Positions 1-4,884 of a stretch of DNA of 7,656 bases are shown one piece after another. Origin of the DNA: Campylobacteraceae bacterium (GTDB lineage: Bacteria; Campylobacterota; Campylobacteria; Campylobacterales; Sulfurovaceae); assembly GCA_027002665.1 (NCBI GenBank), contig JALWZK010000019.1, positions 1 through 7,656 of the forward strand, read 5' to 3'. Position 1 is the first letter of the stretch, and each line of letters starts with the position of its first letter. The translations under genes and the position numbers were made by a program. The notes under the pieces were generated by a model. The model was not told where the DNA came from, searched no databases, and saw only the letters and a program-made list of their open reading frames with translations.

Positions 1-454
1 GTGCTATCCCCTCATTTGCATATATCTTAGCAGGTAGTGGAGTTGTATTTGAAATCTCTATTGTAATATGCCCCTCAAACTCTGGCTCAAATGGAGTCAC
101 ATTTACAATAATGCCACATCTTGCATACGTTGATTTTCCAACACATAGACATAATGTATCTTTTGGTATCTTAAAATACTCTACAGTTCTAGCTAAGGCA
201 AATGAGTTTGGAGGAACAATACAGACATCCCCTTTAAAATCGACCACATTATTATTATTAAAATCTTTTGGGTCAACCACCTCTGCATTGATGTTTGTAA
301 ATATTTTAAACTCATCACTTACACGAATATCATACCCATAAGAGCTAAGCCCATAGGAGATGACCCCTTTACCTATAAGTTTTTCGCAAAAAGGGGTTAT
401 CATTCCATCTTTAAGAGCCTTCTCCCTTATCCAGCTATCCGATTTAAGTCCCAT
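1..454 (-). CDS. dcd: dCTP deaminase, N-terminal 151 codons (runs off left edge)
   Basis: Deaminates dCTP to dUTP in the cytoplasm, the first step of the dCTP route to dTTP. The visible part starts [14 protein letters not shown] and carries the family signatures: [12 protein letters not shown] (residues 33-44), GKSTYARCG (106-114) and GHITIEISN (128-136). By analogy with E. coli Dcd, Ser108, Arg112 and Glu133 are the catalytic serine, arginine and glutamate. The family is usually about 186-193 residues, so roughly 35 C-terminal residues are missing beyond base 1; the cut is the window edge, not a lesion. The ATG (452-454) lies 3 nt after the secF stop, so the gene is the last visible member of the yajC-secD-secF operon and is probably translated by coupling; a weak AGGGA lies upstream inside secF. 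A run of four AAT codons gives Asn66-69, probably in a surface loop. Whether the enzyme also has dUTPase activity cannot be judged without the C-terminus. Confidence 0.95.
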   Translation of the reverse strand, partial: MGLKSDSWIREKALKDGMITPFCEKLIGKGVISYGLSSYGYDIRVSDEFKIFTNINAEVVDPKDFNNNNVVDFKGDVCIVPPNSFALARTVEYFKIPKDTLCLCVGKSTYARCGIIVNVTPFEPEFEGHITIEISNTTPLPAKIYANEGIA

Positions 455-457
455 AGA

Positions 458-1432
458 TTATAGAGTTCCCTGCTCATACATAGCTCTCATTCGCTCCCTC
501 TCCTTCTCTCTCTTTAACTTCTCTGCCTCTTTGGCTCTAAATTCAGATATAGAGAATTTTAACCACATTAAGATTGGAGATGCAACAAAGATAGATGAGT
601 ATGTTCCAACTATAACTCCAACTAAGAGTGTAAAACTAAACCCTTTAAGTAGCTCTCCACCAAATAGATATAGAGTTAGGACAACAAAGAATGTAGTCAG
701 TGAGGTTAAGGTAGTTCTTGATAGAGTTCGTGTTACAGACTCATCAATCACATCTGATAGATTAGTCGATTTAATTGTTCTAATCCCCTCTCTAATTCTA
801 TCAAATACAATTACAGTATCATTTAGAGAGTAACCCAGAATTGTAAGGATTGCTGCCAATATAGGTAGATTTACATCTATCTGAAATAGAGCCAATGCTC
901 CAAGAGTAATGGTTACATCATGGATAAGTGCTATAACTGAAGCTAATGCAAATCTCCACTCAAATCTAAATGATATATAGGCTAAGATACCAATTATAGA
1001 TAGAACCATTGCCATAAGACCCTTAGTTCTAAGCTCATTACCGACAGCAGGTCCTACCATATCGACAGCTCTTATCTCATACTCACCTGTCCCCTTTAAT
1101 AGAGTGTTCATCTGGTCACTAATATCAACATTTACATCTTTTGAGGTTGTCTTAGTCTTAATTGCAATATCACTATTTGAGCCAAAATAGGTAATATTTG
1201 CATTTTTATAGGATTTGTGTTGATGGAGAATATCTCTAATCTGCTGAATAGGGGCATTGCCCTTATATTTTACCTGAATTACAGTTCCACCTGCAAAATC
1301 TATACCATAATTTAACCCCTTAAAGATAAGCAGTCCAAAAGAGATAATAACTAAACTTAAAGATAGTATAGCAAACTTTTTGGCATTCGCCATAAATCCT
1401 ATTATCGGTTGATTATATTTAAATACTTCCAC
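458..1432 (-). CDS. secF: Protein translocase subunit SecF
   Basis: Inner-membrane partner of SecD; SecDF uses the proton-motive force to pull exported proteins through SecYEG from the periplasmic side. The 324 residues are a full-length SecF: TM1 at about 19-37, then the periplasmic P4-type domain opening with NYGIDFAGGT (41-50), then five membrane segments from about 137 to 291. The TM4 motif GYSLNDTVIVFDRIRE (200-215) contains Asp205, and TRTLSRTTLTS (234-244) contains Arg239; these match the acidic and basic residues implicated in proton use in E. coli SecF and Thermus SecDF. The tail (292-324) is a charged Lys/Arg/Glu helix in the cytoplasm. The start is GTG (1430-1432), whose first G is the last base of the secD TAG stop. 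I prefer it over Met14 because AAAGGAG sits 7 nt upstream and the extra residues are typical of the family. The stop is 3 nt before dcd. Confidence 0.97.
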   Translation of the reverse strand: MEVFKYNQPIIGFMANAKKFAILSLSLVIISFGLLIFKGLNYGIDFAGGTVIQVKYKGNAPIQQIRDILHQHKSYKNANITYFGSNSDIAIKTKTTSKDVNVDISDQMNTLLKGTGEYEIRAVDMVGPAVGNELRTKGLMAMVLSIIGILAYISFRFEWRFALASVIALIHDVTITLGALALFQIDVNLPILAAILTILGYSLNDTVIVFDRIREGIRTIKSTNLSDVIDESVTRTLSRTTLTSLTTFFVVLTLYLFGGELLKGFSFTLLVGVIVGTYSSIFVASPILMWLKFSISEFRAKEAEKLKREKERERMRAMYEQGTL

Positions 1433-3009
1433 TATTTTGCTCCTTTTATACCAAACCAGAAATCTAATCTATTTTTATCAATCTTCGGTAATATCCACTG
1501 ATATATACCATGAGTTCCGAGAATTGCTGTAAGCATAGAGGCTAAAATACCTATACTAATTGTAAGGGAGAAGCCCTTAATTGGACCTGTCCCATAGGCA
1601 AATAGCACAACTGCGGCGATAAGTGTTGTAATATTTGCGTCCCAAATAGCTGTAAAGGCATTATTATACCCCTGCTCTATCGATTTTGTGATTGAGTTTC
1701 CAGCGTGTAGAAGCTCTCTCACTCTCTCATTAATAATAACATTGGCATCGACTGCCATACCCACAGTTAAGACAATACCTGCCATACCCGGGAGTGTTAG
1801 AGTAGCTTCAAATAGTGACATAATAGCCAATATTAAGAATAGGTTTGCAATAAGTGCAATATCTGCAATAACTCCCGCCATACCATAATAGATAAACATA
1901 AAGACTACAACGGATAGAAATCCAACAATAAGAGCTATCATACTAGCTCTAATGCTATCAGCTCCAAGGCTCGGTCCCACACTTCTCTTCTCTTCAACTT
2001 GAACAGGCGCTAATAATGCACCAGAACGGAGAGCAATTGCTATATCATGTGCCTCTTGTGGTGTAAAGTTTCCAGATATCTGTCCTGAACCCCCACCAAT
2101 TCTCTCTCGAATTACAGGAGCAGAATAGACCTTATTATCCAAGACAATAGCCATTCGCTTTCCTACATTTTTACCTGAGAAGTCTCCAAATATCTTAGCC
2201 CCTCTTCCATTGAGTTTAAAGTTAATTAGAGGTTGATTGGTCTGTCTATCATATCCAACTTTTGCATCAACCAACATTGAACCATCTAATATTGGTATTG
2301 AGCGAAGAAGATACTTTTTCTTAGGGTTAGATACATCTGTTAATATAATATCTCCATACTGTTTAGCTTCAGCCTCGCTCATAGTGCTGACCCTAGCATC
2401 TCTATCTTCATCTACTGCCATCATCTGAAGATGTGCGGCTTTTGCTATGAGTTCTCTAATTCTCTGCTCATCTGCTTGTGTCTTAATACCGGGAACTTCA
2501 ACCAGTATCTTATCAACCCCCTGCTTTGCTACTGTCGGTTCAGCCAATCCAAACATATTTAGACGGTTTCTAATTGTATCAACTGCCTGTTTAATAGCAT
2601 TCTTTTTAGTCTCTTCAATTAATTTATTATTTAGAGTGAGAGTAAACTTAAGCCCCTCCTGTTTAATATTGATATCTTTAAAATCATCTTTTAATATTTT
2701 CATCAATTTTGGTAAATCATCTTTATCTAAGAGTTCAAATTTTATACTCTTATCCTCTATCTTTAAATCATCAAATATAATATCTTCATCGTCCAATTTA
2801 TATTTAATTGTGGTGCCAATAGATTTAACTTTAGATTCAACTGCAACTTCACTCTTTACAGATAGAAGCATGTGTAATCCACCCTGCAAATCAAGTCCAA
2901 GTGTAATCTTTTTACCTTCACTACTCTGCATAAGTGATGGGATAGAGAATATTATCCCAAATAGAAATGCAAAGAGAAAAATAACAACTCTATAGTTTAA
3001 TTTGTTCAT
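1432..3009 (-). CDS. secD: Protein translocase subunit SecD
   Basis: Large subunit of the SecDF export motor. The 525 residues give the standard layout: TM1 at about 8-27, a large periplasmic domain beginning with LGLDLQGGLHMLL (37-49), a head region with GGGSGQISGNFTPQEA, the conserved ALRSGALLAPV stretch, then SVGPSLGADSI from about 343 leading into five membrane segments that end near residue 510. The TM4 motif GMAVDANVIINERVRE contains the conserved Asp (about 421), equivalent to E. coli Asp519 implicated in proton transfer. SecD and SecF are separate genes here, as in E. coli, not the fused SecDF of Bacillus or Thermus. The ATG lies 3 nt after the yajC stop, with AAGG about 10 nt upstream. 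The TAG stop shares one base with the secF GTG. At 525 residues it is shorter than E. coli SecD (about 615), which I recall as usual for this phylum. No damage is visible. Confidence 0.98.
   Translation of the reverse strand: MNKLNYRVVIFLFAFLFGIIFSIPSLMQSSEGKKITLGLDLQGGLHMLLSVKSEVAVESKVKSIGTTIKYKLDDEDIIFDDLKIEDKSIKFELLDKDDLPKLMKILKDDFKDINIKQEGLKFTLTLNNKLIEETKKNAIKQAVDTIRNRLNMFGLAEPTVAKQGVDKILVEVPGIKTQADEQRIRELIAKAAHLQMMAVDEDRDARVSTMSEAEAKQYGDIILTDVSNPKKKYLLRSIPILDGSMLVDAKVGYDRQTNQPLINFKLNGRGAKIFGDFSGKNVGKRMAIVLDNKVYSAPVIRERIGGGSGQISGNFTPQEAHDIAIALRSGALLAPVQVEEKRSVGPSLGADSIRASMIALIVGFLSVVVFMFIYYGMAGVIADIALIANLFLILAIMSLFEATLTLPGMAGIVLTVGMAVDANVIINERVRELLHAGNSITKSIEQGYNNAFTAIWDANITTLIAAVVLFAYGTGPIKGFSLTISIGILASMLTAILGTHGIYQWILPKIDKNRLDFWFGIKGAK
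1440..1446 (-). promoter_or_regulatory. Strong Shine-Dalgarno of secF
   Basis: The minus strand reads AAAGGAG followed by 7 nt and GTG. It lies inside the last codons of secD and is the main reason for choosing the GTG at 1430-1432 over the internal ATG at codon 14. Together with the shared base of the TAG and GTG codons it points to translational coupling of secD and secF, suited to a 1:1 complex. Confidence 0.8.
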
Positions 3010-3012
3010 TAA

Positions 3013-3270
3013 TTAATCTACCTTTTTTGTTACAAAAGATTTATCTAATTTAACAATGGTCTTATCATTTAGTTTAATCTTAATAAAATCCTCTTCAACT
3101 TTTGCTACTTCAGCATAAAGTCCGCCTGTTGTCAATATCTTATCACCCTTTTTAAGTGATGCCAACATCTCCGCATGTGCCTTTTGCTGTTTCTGTTGAG
3201 GTCTAATAATCAAAAAGTAGAAAATACCGAATAGTATAATAAGTGGTGCAAATTGTGCTAATTGTGCCAT
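3013..3270 (-). CDS. yajC: Sec translocon accessory protein YajC
   Basis: Small single-pass inner-membrane protein that co-purifies with SecDF and the SecYEG holotranslocon. The 85 residues show one N-terminal membrane helix (about 6-24, ending LIIRPQQKQQK, the hallmark RPQQK junction) and then a soluble cytoplasmic domain with LKKGDKILTTGGLYAEV, the conserved GD.v.T.GG motif. Length and layout match the family (about 85-110 residues). The ATG (3268-3270) follows AAAGGA by about 8 nt. The bases around this ribosome site form a short perfect inverted repeat, AAGGA-ttt-TCCTT, which could partly mask it; this may be chance. It is the first protein gene of the yajC-secD-secF-dcd operon, 3 nt ahead of secD. 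The 76 nt up to ssrA contain no recognisable terminator. Confidence 0.96.
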   Translation of the reverse strand: MAQLAQFAPLIILFGIFYFLIIRPQQKQQKAHAEMLASLKKGDKILTTGGLYAEVAKVEEDFIKIKLNDKTIVKLDKSFVTKKVD

Positions 3271-3307
3271 AAGGAAAATCCTTTAAGTTTATTTAAAATT
3301 GTTAGGA

Positions 3308-3316
3308 ATTTTACCA
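3308..3316 (-). promoter_or_regulatory. Possible extended -10 element for the yajC operon
   Basis: In the gap between ssrA and yajC the minus strand reads TGGTAAAAT, an extended -10 (TGn) with a 5/6 match to TATAAT, which would start transcription about 30 nt before yajC. There is no -35 match at 16-18 nt (the hexamer there is GCCTTC). AT-rich DNA yields such matches easily, so this is only a candidate. The alternative is read-through from the ssrA promoter. Confidence 0.25.
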
Positions 3317-3512
3317 TTAAGAATATAATAGAAGGCTTTTATTTATTGGTGGAGGCGTGGGGAATCGAACCCCAGTCCTAAAATAGATAGAGCTATGCTT
3401 CTACATGCTTAGCCGATGTTGTTTTGATTTCATCTTGCTTCACACAACAACCAAAGCTACGCAAGATTAGCCAGAGCATATTTATCTTTTGGTATGGCTT
3501 CCAAAAGATATA

Positions 3513-3561
3513 GTCATCATATCGTTATACCCAAATTGGCTATGATGACACTCACCAATTT
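3513..3561 (-). other. H-type pseudoknot inside tmRNA
   Basis: Two perfect helices interleave. GTCATCATA (3513-3521) pairs with TATGATGAC (3541-3549), and AAATTGG (3533-3539), in the loop of the first helix, pairs with CCAATTT (3555-3561). The order A, B, A', B' defines an H-type pseudoknot. Its place downstream of the tag stop agrees with the PK2-PK4 string of other tmRNAs; which of these it corresponds to I cannot say. Confidence 0.75.
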
Positions 3562-3585
3562 TGAGCAGTCCAAAATTTATTAACT

Positions 3586-3627
3586 CTACGCTACTGCGAG
3601 AGCTGGACGGTAATCTGTATTGTTTGC
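3586..3627 (-). other. tmRNA tag-peptide reading frame, ANNTDYRPALAVA + TAG
   Basis: Thirteen codons read from the resume codon GCA to TAG. The ANNTDY start resembles the tags I recall from Helicobacter (VNNTDYAPAYAKAA) and Campylobacter (ANNVKFAPAYAKAA), which supports both the frame and the phylum. The C-terminus is ALAVA, not AYAKAA as in those relatives or LAA as in E. coli. It remains small and apolar, as needed for recognition by ClpXP-type proteases. The choice of GCA rests on homology; the bases just before it are AAATAAAC. Confidence 0.9.
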
Positions 3628-3731
3628 GTTTATTTACAATAGACTTTGTAACGGAAGTCAAACCCGACATGCACATAGCCCCGACTATTCCAGTCGAAAC
3701 CAAGTCGCCCCCATATTTTTGGGGAATATTT

Positions 3732-3760
3732 ATTATAGCAGAAATTGAGCTATATGTCAA
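3732..3760 (-). promoter_or_regulatory. Consensus sigma-70-type promoter of ssrA
   Basis: The minus strand carries TTGACA (3755-3760), a 17-nt spacer and TATAAT (3732-3737), with TGC directly before the -10 making it an extended -10. Every consensus position matches. Transcription should begin near 3725, giving a leader of about 12 nt removed to make the mature 5' end at 3712, presumably by RNase P. The stop codon TGA (3757-3759) of the upstream coiled-coil gene lies inside the -35 hexamer. Strong constitutive expression fits the high abundance of tmRNA. Confidence 0.9.
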
Positions 3761-3963
3761 GATAACATTTTTGTAATTTTCTGTGCCATATCCTCTATTT
3801 CCATATTTTTTAACTCATCTTCCTCTTTGAGTCTCTCTATCTCTTTATTTAGAGTATCTATTTTCTTATGCAAATTGATATTCTCATCTTTAATCTTATT
3901 ATATCTCTCTACTAAGAGTAATACTTTTGTGCTTAACTCTTCTAAGGGTGTTTTATTTCTCAT
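3757..3963 (-). CDS. Small ZapB-like coiled-coil protein, 68 aa
   Basis: From about residue 8 to 66 the protein is one predicted alpha-helical coiled coil with hydrophobic residues at heptad spacing and dense Lys/Glu (for example LNKEIERLKEEDELKNMEIE). It has no signal peptide, membrane segment or enzymatic motif. Size and layout resemble E. coli ZapB (81 aa), a cytoplasmic coiled-coil protein that organises the FtsZ ring, and similar short proteins in this phylum are often given that name. Coiled coils mimic each other, however, so the family assignment is tentative. The ATG (3961-3963) lies 9 nt after the trpA stop, with AGGA overlapping that stop, so it is probably co-transcribed and coupled with trpA. 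Its own TGA stop is part of the ssrA -35 hexamer. Reality as a gene is supported by the spacing, the ribosome site and the coherent heptads. Confidence 0.8.
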   Translation of the reverse strand: MRNKTPLEELSTKVLLLVERYNKIKDENINLHKKIDTLNKEIERLKEEDELKNMEIEDMAQKITKMLS

Positions 3964-3972
3964 AATCTATTC

Positions 3973-4713
3973 CTATTCATTAATTTTCTCTTTTATCTCT
4001 TTTGCAATGGCGGATATTTTATCAATTTTTTGGGAGTTAGTCAAGCTATCATCTAAGAGTATTTTAATGAAAGCTGAACCCACAATAACGCCATCTGCAC
4101 CTTTAACTTTCTCCTTTGCCGTAGCCTGATTTACTCCAAATCCCACATAGATAGGGGTGGTGGTAAACTCTTTCACACTATCAATAATAGGCTTTAAATC
4201 TTCACTATGCTTTGCACCCGTAATTCCGGTATAGGCTACAAGATAGATAAATTTCTTTGCGGAGCTAACTATCTTTTTAATTCTCTCCTTGCTATCTGTT
4301 GGAGCAATAAAATCTATAAGATTTAGACCCTCTCTCTCAATAGTAGGTTTATATGCTTGTGCCTCTTCAAAAGGTAAATCGGGAATAATAAATCCATTAA
4401 CTTTAGATTTTTTGGCTTCAGATATAAATCTATCCAATCCTATATGGTAAAATGGATTGAAATATCCCATCCATAAGGTATCTATCTTAGGTGCTATCTC
4501 CTTTGATATATCAAATAGATGTTGAATTTTAAATCCACTTTGTAGTGCTTTCAGGTTTGCTAACTCTATGGTTGGACCATCTGCAACAGGGTCAGAGAAG
4601 GGAATACCAAGCTCTATTGTATCAACACCAACCTCTTTTAGAGATAGTGTTATATCGATAGTAAAATCTAATGACGGATAACCGGTAGTGATATATGCAA
4701 CTAACTTTTTCAA
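3973..4713 (-). CDS. trpA: Tryptophan synthase alpha chain
   Basis: Cleaves indole-3-glycerol phosphate to indole and glyceraldehyde 3-phosphate; indole is passed to TrpB to make tryptophan. The 246-residue (beta/alpha)8 barrel shows ELGIPFSDPVADGPTIE (34-50), with Glu34 and Asp45 matching catalytic Glu49 and Asp60 of Salmonella TrpA. It also has the GFIIPDLPFEEA segment, IDFIAPTDSKERI, the flexible-loop region YLVAYTGITGAK, and the phosphate-binding VGFGVNQ and ADGVIVGSAFIK. The start is TTG (4711-4713): an in-frame TAG sits directly before it and the next in-frame Met is far inside the barrel, so no other start is available. The N-terminus (MKKLVAYITTGYPS) lacks the extra helix of enterobacterial TrpA, which I recall as the form in Sulfurimonas-type relatives. 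No other trp gene is in the window, so the pathway genes are at least partly dispersed. The ZapB-like gene follows after 9 nt. Confidence 0.97.
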   Translation of the reverse strand: MKKLVAYITTGYPSLDFTIDITLSLKEVGVDTIELGIPFSDPVADGPTIELANLKALQSGFKIQHLFDISKEIAPKIDTLWMGYFNPFYHIGLDRFISEAKKSKVNGFIIPDLPFEEAQAYKPTIEREGLNLIDFIAPTDSKERIKKIVSSAKKFIYLVAYTGITGAKHSEDLKPIIDSVKEFTTTPIYVGFGVNQATAKEKVKGADGVIVGSAFIKILLDDSLTNSQKIDKISAIAKEIKEKINE

Positions 4714-4736
4714 CTATTATACTCTTTTTAATTGCT

Positions 4737-4742
4737 ATTATA
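4737..4742 (-). promoter_or_regulatory. Candidate -10 box for trpA
   Basis: The minus strand reads TATAAT 23 nt before the trpA TTG, placing the transcription start near 4730 and giving a leader of about 16 nt that holds AAAAAGAG as a weak ribosome site. No -35 match is found at 16-18 nt, but an A-tract and AT-rich DNA lie upstream. From published work, vegetative promoters in Campylobacter and Helicobacter commonly rely on the -10 box with little -35 conservation. No leader peptide rich in Trp codons and no attenuator hairpin is visible. Confidence 0.4.
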
Positions 4743-4826
4743 CATTTTTTTTATAGAAAAACTATTAAAAGATATTGATATTTTCTCTTGTATTATAGGT
4801 TTTTTTTAATTTTATAATAAATTTAT

Positions 4827-4856
4827 TTGTTAATTTATAATTATTTATGTTACAAT
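4827..4856 (+). promoter_or_regulatory. Candidate promoter of the c-di-GMP protein gene
   Basis: TTGTTA (4827-4832), an 18-nt spacer and TACAAT (4851-4856), preceded by TGt as an extended -10, would start transcription near 4863, about 22 nt before the ATG. The 171-nt gap between trpA and this gene contains nothing else I recognise apart from the trpA -10 box. It is extremely AT-rich (4801-4870 has only three G or C), which resembles UP-element DNA. Other TATAAT words occur at 4813 and 4836 on this strand without -35 partners. Confidence 0.4.
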
Positions 4857-4872
4857 AAAAATAAAATTAACA

Positions 4873-4878
4873 GAGAGG
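4873..4878 (+). promoter_or_regulatory. Shine-Dalgarno of the c-di-GMP protein gene
   Basis: GAGAGG followed by 6 nt and ATG at 4885-4887. It fixes the start upstream of TM1; the next in-frame ATG (codon 14) has no comparable site. Confidence 0.75.
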
Positions 4879-4884
4879 TCTATT

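Larger units (their letters stand above)
3347..3712 (-). ncRNA. ssrA: tmRNA (transfer-messenger RNA), 366 nt
   Basis: Rescues ribosomes stalled on broken mRNA, acting with SmpB: it enters as an alanyl-tRNA mimic and then supplies a short reading frame that tags the stuck protein for proteolysis. The 5' end reads GGGGGCGACTTGGTTTCGACTGG, the classic one-piece tmRNA start; the 3' end reads GGTTCGATTCC (T arm), CGCCTCC, then ACCA, with CCA encoded. GGGGGCG pairs with CGCCTCC as a 7-bp acceptor stem with one G-U pair. The tag frame (GCA resume codon at 3625-3627) encodes ANNTDYRPALAVA. Downstream are a complete H-type pseudoknot (3513-3561) and a perfect 9-bp hairpin (3484-3492 with 3501-3509). 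It lies between the ZapB-like gene and yajC on the same strand, with its own very strong promoter. No intrinsic terminator follows. Antisense and overlapping reading frames here are spurious. Confidence 0.98.

Noticed and set aside
247..259. ATT/AAT trinucleotide run in dcd (Asn66-69) as a possible phase-variable repeat
   Set aside because: Only four copies with a 3-bp unit; length change would not shift the frame, so no on/off switching is expected.
2447..2995. A 182-codon open frame on the plus strand, and others opposite secD, secF, dcd, trpA and the coiled-coil gene
   Set aside because: Antisense shadows of well-recognised genes; Ser/Leu-rich, with no ribosome site and no recognisable domain.
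3274..3346. Search for an intrinsic terminator of tmRNA between its 3' end and yajC
   Set aside because: The only inverted repeat (AAGGA/TCCTT, near 3271-3283) is short, AT-rich, lacks a following T-run on the minus strand and overlaps the yajC ribosome site.
3482..3760. A 92-codon open frame on the minus strand, and a 71-codon one on the plus strand at 3561-3776
   Set aside because: Both lie within or across the tmRNA gene and its promoter and have no family resemblance; they are by-products of the RNA gene.
4716..4721. A second TATAAT on the minus strand just before the trpA start
   Set aside because: Transcription from it would start inside trpA after the TTG codon, where no alternative translation start exists.
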